In this document: positions 41,940 to 50,836 of the stretch, one piece after another
How positions within the stretch are numbered: the first letter of the stretch is position 1
Layout of the letters: each line of letters begins with the position of its first letter
From: Flectonema sp. DT1601
Lineage: Eukaryota > Euglenozoa > Diplonemea > Diplonemida > Diplonemidae
Reading direction: 5' to 3'
NCBI GenBank assembly: GCA_964019425.1
Contig: OZ025793.1
Span: 1,364,001 to 1,428,000 of the forward strand
DNA length: 64,000 bases
The notes under the pieces: generated by a model
The model's database searches: none
What the model saw: the letters and a program-made list of their open reading frames with translations, nothing else
Told to the model about the DNA's origin: nothing
Translations under genes and position numbers: made by a program

Positions 41940-44900
41940 ATGGAAGAGTGGAGAGTTCCTTCATCAGGTCACCTGACGTGTGCCAATGACGGGATAGTAA
42001 TAAAAGTGCTCAACGGTGTGTCTGAATCTCTTCGTGTAAACGGCAATCGTTTGTCCACACGTGACGATGAGAGCATTCGTATAAAAGTGAAGAAGGGAGA
42101 CAAGTTGACTTCGACGAAGGAATGTTTGCTTGCCGTTAGTACAAAAACAGCAAAAGTAAAAAGAAGTTTGAAAAAGAAAAAAGTAGTGAAAAGGGTAGCA
42201 AGAGAAGAGTTGCCACAAACGATGGCGTCAACGCTGCTGGGCAAGTTGTTGAATGCGGTTCAGAGTAAGACGACAGCAACCGAGAAAACGCAGCAGGGAG
42301 AACTCTACGAGGCTGCTTTAGACCAGCTCGCTGATTCTCTCTTTGGACTCGACTTGGAAACTGTGGTTCAGTCGCTGACGGGTGACAGCTCTTCAAAAAT
42401 TGCAACGATATTTCTCCCTGAGGAGCAGAAGCCCAGCTACCCATTCCATGCTACTCCGCATGATGCGCTTTCGTTGTACCGAAGAGTTCCTCGTTCGGTA
42501 TTGAGCCTCCCTCTACCTCCTCATGTTTCGATGCAATTTGAACAAATCTTCAACTACTTCTCATCTGGAGCAGCTCTATTGTCGACATCACAAACAGCGC
42601 CAAACGTGTCAGCGAAGTTGGTTGTTGTGAAGGGAGACGAGGAGGGTTCAGAGAGGGGGGCATTCAAACCTGATTTTGGTAGCAAGCCTTTCTCTGCATT
42701 TGTTATTCAAGTCGATGGTTTAGCTGAGTGGGGAGGAAGTGAATTAGAGTCAGGTGATGTTTGTTACATTCCTGAAGTATGCGGCACGTTGGAAGTAACA
42801 TCAGTGCACGGATGCGCTTCGATCGTAGTTTCGTTTTGTTGGAACACAATCTCAGAGTTGGTGAAACCTGTTTGTAGTCAACTTACTGAGGGCGCGGATT
42901 GTTCCGTTTCTATGTCAGAACATTTATCAAATCTGTACAACTCTTGGGGAACCTTTCCAACTCAGTTTACTTCAGACCTACTCCGTCTATCTCGAGAATA
43001 CAATCACCATCGAGAGAGTTACTTGCGTATTAATCAACCAGTGGGGTCAGTGAGGAGCCCATTGCTTTCGGGGACGCTGCACGCGAAAATGGATTTTATT
43101 AACTTCCACCGTGTTGCCTGTGAAACTATTTCAAAACTTGAAAACAACGCTGACTGTGGCATCAATTACCAAAACCAAGCTGCGATTGGTACTGTTGCTG
43201 ATTTCACCGAGTACGGTGTTGCGGCATTCGAAATAGCTCACAAGGGGTCATCACTGACAAACATCTTATCAACTGTCATTTCACTGAGTGAACAAACACC
43301 TTTATCGGAGACTGATACTATAAAAGAAAGACACCCAAAGGGATTCTTCCCCGTTCATTATCGACTCAATAGACAAGACATGGGGCTCCACATGGACACT
43401 TCTCCTACATGCGCTGTTAGGATGTTTTTGGCAAATATTCTGAATGGGGGTGTTGGTCAGTTTCTTCAACATCACCTCGGTAGCAAGTCTCGTTTAGTTG
43501 AGCTTTCTTGTTTATTGTCACACCCGGGAGCGAAGGGTCAGCCACCGCACAGCGACTCGACAAGTAGATCATTAGATTCTTGCAGTCCTGCTCACTTAAT
43601 ATCTGTCTTCGTACCTCTTGTAGATGTGACTGAAGAAATGGGACCTCTGGAAGTGTGGCCGCGAACACATTCAATAGTTCAGCTTCTCCCAAACTCTCTC
43701 TCCCTCTTGCGCTCAAACACTATTCAAACTGGTGGATTTCGAGAGTTCTTCTCAGAAGCAGAAGAACAGCAAAACACAGATGACCTCCCCAAGTCTCCGC
43801 TCAGTAATATTTCCTTAACTAGTGTCTGTGCAACAGTGCCTAAGGGACACGCAGTTTGTATGGACAGCCGATTGTATCACAGAGGGTCTACAAACAGCAG
43901 CGATAAAACAAGACCTGTTTTCTATTTTACTTTTGCCTCAGAGGAAGGAGAATTACCTGAAGGATCAACTTATTCTTTATTAGAGAGCATGGAGGGGAAA
44001 GTTCTCTCTGATTTTTGGACTTCATCGAACAAGCACACCAAAGAGAAGCCATCTGAGGGATGTGAGCCTGCCGAAGTGATTTCTCTTTCTTCGGAGTTTA
44101 GTTCAGAAATCAGAAACCATCTTCATGATGGAAACACTCGATCGATAATCCAGAGACTCCCTCCTTGTACTGTTAGAGGTGCTAATCAACAACAAGAACG
44201 ATCTGAAGATACATTACACGACCACTTAGTAGATGTCCAGGAAATTCTAATTCAAGAACACGGACAAGCTGAGATGAACCGTTTAGCCTCAAAGTCTAAA
44301 AGCAAAAGGGGAAATATGAAAAAAGAAAATGGAATCTTAGCAGCACTTGAATGGATTAAAAACTCGACCGAAGAGATACGAGAAACTGCGGGGAGTCAAA
44401 TACAAAACGGGGAATGTTATTTAATACACAAACAACTAGCACTATCTCCATGTTCTGAAGCTGTTGCGCTGCGGGCTGATATATGCGGGGAGAGCGTGTG
44501 TGTGACAGTCGGCGATCATTTTGTTCACAAAATATGTGAGTCGTTGATGCTCTCAGAGTATCATTCTGTCAGTGCAACCTTTTGTATTATAAAACCTCTT
44601 TGCAGTTCGCACAACTTGGCATCAGAATGCTCTCCTCAGAAAGATGTTTTCATCATCCGTTGTACCTCAGATGGGTGTCTCAGTAAGTTAGCTGACTTGT
44701 TGCCACTCACACAAGCCCTTCGCCTTCAGCACCCGTCAGCAACTGCAATAATTTCGAATACCTCCGACTGCAACGATTCGATCTTTTTGACGATTAGTGC
44801 GGAAAAACGATGTTCGCTGCTTCCCATCAACTTTATGAGAAAAAGAGAGATTGATCCTTCGTATTTGAGAGACAACTCTCTCAAGGGTTGGAAATATTTT

Positions 44901-45344
44901 GAATCCACGCGAGTATATCCTGTTCCCAACGAAGATGACTTACCGAAAGTTTTGTATTTTATTGAGCGAAGTAATGACACTGAAGGAGGACAGACGGATG
45001 GCGTACTGCAGGCGAACCCTTTGGCGGTAGTCAAGTCTGTTTGTAGTCCTTCTGAGTTTCCTCCGATCTCGTCGATTGTTTCAAAGGCTGTTCAAGATCT
45101 TCTTACTGAAGGAGTTCTGTCTTCGTCAGATCTCTTTGTTGTGACCCTTCCGACATCATCTCTGTTAACAAATCAATTCATTATCGTATCAGGTGATCCT
45201 CTCGCTACTACTTTCCTCAAGCACATGGAGTCACAATCAGTTGACAGTAATAGCTTACCTTTGAAAACATCACTTCATCAGATGCTCTCCTGCAAGACTG
45301 AGTTGCAAACGGAGTTGAGAAAACTCTTCTTGTTGTTGGGCTGA
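41940..45344 (+). CDS. Large protein with a cupin-like segment and a PhyH-type 2-oxoglutarate/Fe(II) oxygenase domain
   Basis: 1,134 residues, no intron. The N-terminal 75 residues are beta-rich, and a basic stretch (KKKKVVKRVAREE) follows at about 75-95. At about 250-305 a cupin/JmjC-like strand pattern appears (VIQVDGLAEWGGSELESGDV, CYIPEV), without clear metal ligands. A phytanoyl-CoA-dioxygenase-like domain spans about 480-665: HSD with H537 and D539, the second His in LYHRGS (H647) and Arg 658 for 2-oxoglutarate. That spacing is typical. The last 450 residues are unrecognised. Relatives hydroxylate small molecules, proteins or nucleic acids, and the substrate is unknown. The ATG at 41940 is used because the frame further upstream is the acceptor tract itself and opens only on TTG. 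Confidence 0.75.
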   Translation: MEEWRVPSSGHLTCANDGIVIKVLNGVSESLRVNGNRLSTRDDESIRIKVKKGDKLTSTKECLLAVSTKTAKVKRSLKKKKVVKRVAREELPQTMASTLLGKLLNAVQSKTTATEKTQQGELYEAALDQLADSLFGLDLETVVQSLTGDSSSKIATIFLPEEQKPSYPFHATPHDALSLYRRVPRSVLSLPLPPHVSMQFEQIFNYFSSGAALLSTSQTAPNVSAKLVVVKGDEEGSERGAFKPDFGSKPFSAFVIQVDGLAEWGGSELESGDVCYIPEVCGTLEVTSVHGCASIVVSFCWNTISELVKPVCSQLTEGADCSVSMSEHLSNLYNSWGTFPTQFTSDLLRLSREYNHHRESYLRINQPVGSVRSPLLSGTLHAKMDFINFHRVACETISKLENNADCGINYQNQAAIGTVADFTEYGVAAFEIAHKGSSLTNILSTVISLSEQTPLSETDTIKERHPKGFFPVHYRLNRQDMGLHMDTSPTCAVRMFLANILNGGVGQFLQHHLGSKSRLVELSCLLSHPGAKGQPPHSDSTSRSLDSCSPAHLISVFVPLVDVTEEMGPLEVWPRTHSIVQLLPNSLSLLRSNTIQTGGFREFFSEAEEQQNTDDLPKSPLSNISLTSVCATVPKGHAVCMDSRLYHRGSTNSSDKTRPVFYFTFASEEGELPEGSTYSLLESMEGKVLSDFWTSSNKHTKEKPSEGCEPAEVISLSSEFSSEIRNHLHDGNTRSIIQRLPPCTVRGANQQQERSEDTLHDHLVDVQEILIQEHGQAEMNRLASKSKSKRGNMKKENGILAALEWIKNSTEEIRETAGSQIQNGECYLIHKQLALSPCSEAVALRADICGESVCVTVGDHFVHKICESLMLSEYHSVSATFCIIKPLCSSHNLASECSPQKDVFIIRCTSDGCLSKLADLLPLTQALRLQHPSATAIISNTSDCNDSIFLTISAEKRCSLLPINFMRKREIDPSYLRDNSLKGWKYFESTRVYPVPNEDDLPKVLYFIERSNDTEGGQTDGVLQANPLAVVKSVCSPSEFPPISSIVSKAVQDLLTEGVLSSSDLFVVTLPTSSLLTNQFIIVSGDPLATTFLKHMESQSVDSNSLPLKTSLHQMLSCKTELQTELRKLFLLLG

Positions 45345-45679
45345 AACTATTTTATATTATTATCAAGTTCTGGTTGTCGCTTTCTACATGCAATTCGTGG
45401 AAATAATTTGAACGACTTCCAACAGCTGATAGAACAACTGAAATGTTGCGGAGCTTTGTTTTGCTACTTGACGACGACATTAATATTATATTTCTACAGG
45501 GGAACGACAGCCGGATAAAATGTTTGCGTTTTTTTGATTTTACTTATTCCGAAGCAATTAATTCCTTTTCGAATTGTACTTCGAATCGCTACTCAGACTG
45601 TTAGATTAACTACGAAGTCTTTCTCAGTTAGTTATTGTTGTGATTCTTTATTTTTGCTTACAGCATCTCATTCCTAATC
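45345..45679. other. Intergenic region
   Basis: No gene seen. It ends in TTTTTGCTTACAG, with the AG at 45662-45663, 16 bases before the next ATG. Confidence 0.5.
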
Positions 45680-45862
45680 ATGGCACACCACGTCGCATTT
45701 TGGGGACTCGGCACAGCTGCTGTCTTTGCATACAACAACCCGAAGGGATTGAACGGTAACTGCGTATGTCTTTTTTTTATTGTAGCTGCAAACGGATTGT
45801 TCGTCGAAGAGAATCGTGGCAGCGTAGCTAAGGACCGGTTCCTTTATTGTGCGGCTGGGTGA
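45680..45862 (+). CDS. Small protein of about 50-60 residues
   Basis: An ATG frame (MAHHVAFWGLGTAAVFAYNN...) ends at a TGA 60 codons on. It follows an acceptor-like AG at 45662-45663. Codons 26-35 are a GTAACT...TTTTTTTTATTGTAG segment of exactly 30 bp, so a tiny in-frame intron may remove it and leave 50 residues. The last codons GCT GGG TGA overlap a GTGAGT donor-like site. The ORF could instead be the first exon(s) of the NDK-like gene downstream, though the phase does not match the best acceptor at 46014. I do not recognise the protein. Its hydrophobic start suggests a small membrane subunit, but this is a guess. Confidence 0.5.
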   Translation: MAHHVAFWGLGTAAVFAYNNPKGLNGNCVCLFFIVAANGLFVEENRGSVAKDRFLYCAAG

Positions 45863-46071
45863 GTAAAAATATATTTTATGAAATGAGTCGATTCTTTTTT
45901 ATTTTCTAATACACGTAAGGGCTTCTGAATAATGAGAACAATCTCTTTGTGATCTGAAGTTATACGTGAGTGTTGTTATCACATTGCATGGAAAAAAATC
46001 AAAAAAATCAACAGATTGCCAACTGCATCAACAAGTGCATCAGCGGAATTGAACCAATTACTCAGAAGCCA

Positions 46072-47135
46072 ATGAACCAGGCTTTCGTTTTCGTAAAGCC
46101 GCACGCAAATACTGAAGCTGTCAGAAAACTTGTAAAGGAGAAGTTAGAACAGGCCGGATGTCGTGTTACCAGAGAAGGAGAGATCTCAGGAAAAGAAATC
46201 GATGAACAATCATACATCGATGTTCACTACTACGCTATCGCCTCGAAGGCTGTGTTGTTGCACCCGAGAGAGTTGAACGTTCCTGCTGATAAGTTCAAGC
46301 AACAGTTTGATATCTCTTGGAGTGATGCTCTCTCAAAGGGATGCGTCTACAACGCCAGACAGGCTTGTCAGAAGCTCGGAATTACTGAGGCTGAACTAGA
46401 CAGCAAGTGGGCCACCGCTAAGAAGGATAAGAAGCTCATCAAATTCGGAGGAGGATTCTATTGCGGTCTCATCCCAACTGACACAGAACCAATGTACGTC
46501 TTCAACGGGTTCTTTATGCAGATGCGTTCAAAGTTCACTGATCCAGCTACCTCAATTCACTACTACACAGTTGACTTCAACCCGGAGAAATTGAAGTGGT
46601 CCAGCTTTAGAAATGAAGTCTTGGGAGGAACTGACCCAGAAGACGCGTCAAGCGGATCCCTGAGAAAGTTGATCCTCGAGAACTACCAGGATTTGGGTCT
46701 CGGCTCAAAGCCAAACGTTGGTGACAACGGTGTTCACGCTTCCGCATCACCATACGAGGGACTTGCGGAACGTATGAACTGGTTGAAGATGCCAGCTTCA
46801 TCTGACAGCTTCGGAAAGCTGCTCCTCAGCAAGGGAATGTCCCTCAAGGCCATCAGAGACTGTGGTGTTGACCCTCAGGTATGTCTTTATCCTTTTTTGA
46901 TTTGCAGACTACTGCACGCATTCTATTCCAAGCTGTGAGAGTTATGCAAACAATAGGTAGCAATAACATTTTTAAAACAGGTCAACATTGGCAGCGGAAA
47001 AATGGGATCCTTCTTCGACGCCGTTGAGGACATGGATGTTGATACATGTGCCACCAAGGTATGATATGTTTTTATTTTATTATTTACAAACTATTAGATC
47101 TTAAAATAAGTGGAGAATGGTTCGCAATTGGAAGA

Positions 47136-47190
<55 letters not shown>

Positions 47191-47223
47191 AAAAACCTCC
47201 CACAGTGTGCCTCCCTCGCGTAA
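46072..47223 (+). CDS. Nucleoside-diphosphate-kinase-like protein with large insertions
   Basis: Three exons, 46072-46878, 46981-47058 and 47206-47223. The introns are 102 bp (GTATGT...AAACAG) and 147 bp (GTATGA...CCACAG). Splicing gives 300 residues ending TCATKCASLA. The start matches the NDK fold (QAFVFVKPHANTEAVRKLVK) and the active-site region is NGVHASASPYEGLAE, with His 222 where NDK has its phosphohistidine. About 100 extra residues lie between, and the C-terminal tail is longer than in the 150-residue NDKs. I recall proteins of this longer type annotated as NDK in protists. Activity is plausible but unproved. Coding-like sequence reaches back to 46015 (IANCINKCISGIEPITQKP), after AAATCAACAG, so the true start may be further upstream or in another exon. 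Confidence 0.78.
47141..47188. repeat. (CT)24 microsatellite in an intron
   Basis: 48 bases of pure CT lie inside the last intron of the NDK-like gene, shortly before its CCACAG acceptor. It may act as an unusually long pyrimidine tract, and should vary between strains. Confidence 0.95.
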
Positions 47224-47803
47224 GCAGTGCTTGAAGTACGCATGTTGGAAAAGAACGGTTCGACACATCGATTTGGGAAAGTGCTTTTAGTGTTGTTTAC
47301 TTTGTTACTCACTTGAAAACAATTGGGAGCGAAGTGACAAAAATTGGGTGGTTTGGGGACCTCGTAATGGTCAGGGAAAAATTAAAGAAAAAAAAAAAAA
47401 GAAAAATACCAATAGTTGTCACAAAAAAAAAAAAAAAAGAAGGAATAAAAGAAAATCGGGGAACCCTTTTATCGCGTCTTTTAAATTAACTTATTTCTGG
47501 TTTCCCCTTTAATTACTACCTCGCAGAGTTCTTCTTTGAAATAGGGGGGGGAAAGGTTAACAACTAAAGGAGGTTTCTTTTCCAAATTTCACTCTTTTGG
47601 AGTTCTAAGAATCCATAAGAAATATCACTCGAGAGACGATTCGGTGAAACCCTTTTCATATTCTTGTTTATTCTTAACAGTTTACCAAAGTATTTAATAT
47701 TGTCAGCTGTCGTGGGAGGGATGACTTCTTTCTTCTTTTTAAATTAAAAACAATTATTGTTGTTTCCTATTTATGAGATCCTCTTTCGAAGTAGTACACA
47801 AAC
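47224..47803. other. Intergenic region
   Basis: No gene seen. A-rich tracts lie at about 47388-47402 and 47422-47440, followed by T-rich DNA. Possible acceptors are ATTGTCAG near 47705 and CTTTCGAAG near 47790, both weaker than at other genes. Confidence 0.45.
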
Positions 47804-48256
47804 ATGTCCGCGTCATTATTCTCCCAGCAGTACTCTCAGTACTCTCACGCTAATCAATCTGCTGTGAGCGCAGCTACCTCAGTTGGAGGTCCTCTCCGTA
47901 CACACCGACAGCAGGAGGGTTTCATGCGATCAAATTTGAGCTGTTTTCCTGACACACAACGAGAGAATCTGACGGAGCAGTATTTGGAGGAGCATCGCCG
48001 CCTTTTAAAAGTTAAAGAAGTTGAAGATCTTCCGTACACAATTCAGTTCGAGCAGAGATACCATTGGAAGCAGCAGCTCGCAATTCCCACCACTAAACCC
48101 CCCGTTCGAAACATTCCTCATGAAGCGAAGACACAACTCAGATCAGACTACAGAAATCAGCTCAAGCGCGAGAGAAAGATGGCCAGCCGACTAAACTCAA
48201 AAGATCCAATGGGACCTTATTCAAACAGAATTGGAAGAAAACTTCCCTGGGAATGA
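47804..48256 (+). CDS. Unrecognised 150-residue basic protein
   Basis: 150 residues, no intron. The N-terminus is Ser/Gln-rich and the rest is charged and mostly helical (EQYLEEHRRLLKVKEVEDL). Many Arg/Lys follow, and the end is GPYSNRIGRKLPWE. There is no signal peptide or membrane segment. It lies 192 bp before the next gene on the same strand. The composition would suit a small microtubule- or ribosome-associated protein, but I recognise no family. Confidence 0.7.
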   Translation: MSASLFSQQYSQYSHANQSAVSAATSVGGPLRTHRQQEGFMRSNLSCFPDTQRENLTEQYLEEHRRLLKVKEVEDLPYTIQFEQRYHWKQQLAIPTTKPPVRNIPHEAKTQLRSDYRNQLKRERKMASRLNSKDPMGPYSNRIGRKLPWE

Positions 48257-48448
48257 ATCACCGAAGACTACTTCACTGTCAGAACTTTATTATTAAAGTT
48301 GTGTCATGACACTCGTAGTGGATGATAAATGTTAGAAGTTATTTGTTCGTAAATTGTATTTAGAATTGAAAAAGAAGTTGTGTTACTTTCTCTCTTACGT
48401 GTCATCTACCTGTTGTTAATTTCTATTCTTTCAGCAAAAATATCATAA

Positions 48449-49387
48449 ATGGCTGGGGGAGCAGCTTTCGTTCGACCGAAGGCACCATCACAGGTACACT
48501 ACGATGTCCCTTCTGCAGTGTCTCCACTGATAACGCGAGCAGAGGGAAGAATGACTCAGATGACGAAATGGAGAAAGGATTACCGCTATCGACTTAAGGA
48601 TACCGAAAAGAGTGATTTGTCATCAATGATGGGAAGACAACAGATGTACTCAACTCTGATGTATTTCGGCATCGGTTCTGTTTGGTGGTTCTCGGGACTG
48701 AAGAATTCTCCGGAGTTTTACGACAGGTTTGGTGTTAAAGGAAACTTAAAGCAGAATCTTCTCGGACTCCAACCACACAAATTACAGTTTGGAATAACTG
48801 GAAGATTGATGTCATCGTTTGCCGTCACAATTCCTTTTAGTTTGTTATTGGCTCAGGCTCAAGATGATTATTATCAAAGGGCGTTACAGTACAATACAAT
48901 CTTTGGAGGGTTTTGCCGATACCTTGAGCAGCAGGGAGAGATGGTTGCTCACGGCAATGCTGTAATTCCTTATATTCCAGCTGGTTCTTATTTAAAGAAA
49001 GGAGAGAAGAAGCTGAGATCGTCGAGTACTAACTCAGAAACATTGCAGACTCAAACAATGCAGTTGAGCGAGCCAACGAAGGAAGCGATGAGAATTATAT
49101 CTCAGAGAGAATCGGATGTACAGGCAGCTAAGAACAACATTAATTTAAGTAGCAACAACAATGAAGTTGTTGGCAATTCAAGTGACCTGGTTATTAATTT
49201 AAACGAAAGTCCGGCACCTTCGGAAACATCAGCACAACCACCACCACTTGCAGGAGTCATTCATCCGTCTGTAAGAGCACTCGGTGGTGCTCCAAAACAT
49301 TTCGTAATTCAAGATCCTGACATTGGCGCCAGGCCGATTGACGATGCGACAGAAGACTTTATTGCTCACGTGTACGGAAGGCTCTAA
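48449..49387 (+). CDS. Unrecognised 312-residue protein with hydrophobic segments
   Basis: 312 residues, no intron. After a 60-residue charged N-terminus come two hydrophobic stretches (about 67-85, MYFGIGSVWWFSG; about 128-145, SSFAVTIPFSLLLA). A charged Asn/Ser-rich linker and a conserved-looking C-terminus (HFVIQDPDIGARPIDDATED) follow. The pattern would fit an organellar membrane protein. I do not know the family. The CTTTCAG acceptor (AG at 48433-48434) is 14 bases before the ATG, and only 192 bp separate it from the preceding gene. Confidence 0.75.
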   Translation: MAGGAAFVRPKAPSQVHYDVPSAVSPLITRAEGRMTQMTKWRKDYRYRLKDTEKSDLSSMMGRQQMYSTLMYFGIGSVWWFSGLKNSPEFYDRFGVKGNLKQNLLGLQPHKLQFGITGRLMSSFAVTIPFSLLLAQAQDDYYQRALQYNTIFGGFCRYLEQQGEMVAHGNAVIPYIPAGSYLKKGEKKLRSSSTNSETLQTQTMQLSEPTKEAMRIISQRESDVQAAKNNINLSSNNNEVVGNSSDLVINLNESPAPSETSAQPPPLAGVIHPSVRALGGAPKHFVIQDPDIGARPIDDATEDFIAHVYGRL

Positions 49388-49820
49388 TTCAGGTGGCAGT
49401 CTGCTGGTATTCTGCGACCTAATTTATGATCAGAGCAATCTGATGTGAACTTTGCTGACGAATACTGACATCCAGAAACTCGCAGACTCGCGTTGTAGAG
49501 TTACTTGGCGTCCTGTTTGAAGTATTTTATTTCATTGCTAATGCAGTACTGCTGTTGTTTATTTTCCTTTTTATGTTACATGGCCGATGGCTTTTAATTT
49601 GGTCGGAATTGGGATGCTCGTTTAGCTGAGGGACTTACTTACTGTTTTCTGTTTTAAAGATTGACCGAGTGAGTTCTCGTAGTGAGTTTTAATAAACTCC
49701 AACAGGTGTACACAAGATGACAACATTTCCATCGTATCAACGAACTGTATGAGTCGTTGGATTACTTTCTATTAACTGATAGCAGTTTATTATTATTTCA
49801 ACAGAGTTGTTTATTTTCGG
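49388..49820. other. Intergenic region
   Basis: No gene seen. It ends in TTATTATTTCAACAG (AG at 49803-49804), 16 bases before the next ATG. Confidence 0.5.
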
Positions 49821-50760
49821 ATGTCAAATAAATTTGACGATGCCAGACTGAAGACGTTGGTTGAGGTGGCAAAATATCAAAATGGTGCCATCGACTGCCT
49901 CATGAAGGGAGACCTTAGTGGTGCTCATGCTTCTATGAGGGGTGGAAGTAGTATTCTACTAACAGCTGCCAGGGATCAATTATTTAGCATAGAGGATGCA
50001 ATCGGGATGTACGTCAATCATATCTTCAGAGCAGGTTATTTTATGGAAATGAAAAAAGGTTCCAACAAGTATGTCAATCCGTTCACAATATTACGAGACA
50101 CCTGTTGGTGACTTTTATCACATCACAACCCTCATCAGGTTTTTATACAGGACGGATGCCGTCCCACAGCAACTTCTGAACGGCATTCACTTTCAACTTG
50201 ATGGCAACACTTCGGATCGCGGGGGACCTTCAGGTTACGGACGTGAGAACTCCGACCCCAATATTGTGAAGTACGTCCGTCGAGCATTTTCATATATTCA
50301 GAAAGTGTCTCCCACAATTGTTTTCCAGAGTAGGGAAGAGAAATTTGAAAAGAAAGGAAGAATCTATTTACTGAAATCGCTCTCTGTCGTAGACGACCCG
50401 GTGGTTGGCCCCGTGTTGTCAGTCCCGACTGGGGTAGAACCTGTGAAGGAAATCAGTTTTTCGATTCCTCGAAAGCTTTCGGCTGACTTACTAATTAAGA
50501 ATTACGAAGAGATGGCGAAACAAACTACTGAAATAAATTTCATGAAAATTGTGGAGGAGTCGATACTTGACGTCAGGTAGTTCTTTGTTTATCTCAACAC
50601 AAGAAAGTATAGTTAGTCGAACACTGCAAAAGAGTCTCTCGCAACCCTAGCCTTAGAGTCACGGAGTATTCATGATGACTTTAGCCTTAACAATAATAAC
50701 TCAATTACTTCTTACAGATACCAAATACAATTCTTCTTTAAAGTGATGCAAGCTATCTAA
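49821..50760 (+). CDS. Unrecognised protein in two or three exons
   Basis: Exon 1 is 49821-50068. A GTATGT...TTTTTATACAG intron (82 bp, 50069-50150) joins it to exon 2 with the reading frame kept (GSN-K-TDAVPQQLL). Another CAG 12 bases earlier (50138) would also stay in frame. Unspliced, exon 2 stops at 50578-50580 after ESILDVR. A third exon 50718-50760 is likely: splicing from CAG/GTAGTT at 50577 to CTTACAG at 50717 adds RYQIQFFFKVMQAI and a TAA. The product is 225 or about 238 residues, with a helical N-terminal half. I recognise no domain. If the third exon is used, only 76 bases separate its stop from the next gene's ATG. Confidence 0.68.
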
Positions 50761-50836
50761 CACGGAGGTGTTCAGACCTGCAATAGGTGTTTTAATTATT
50801 GTTCTCCCCTCAGTAGTGAACCTACCCCCTGGGGGG

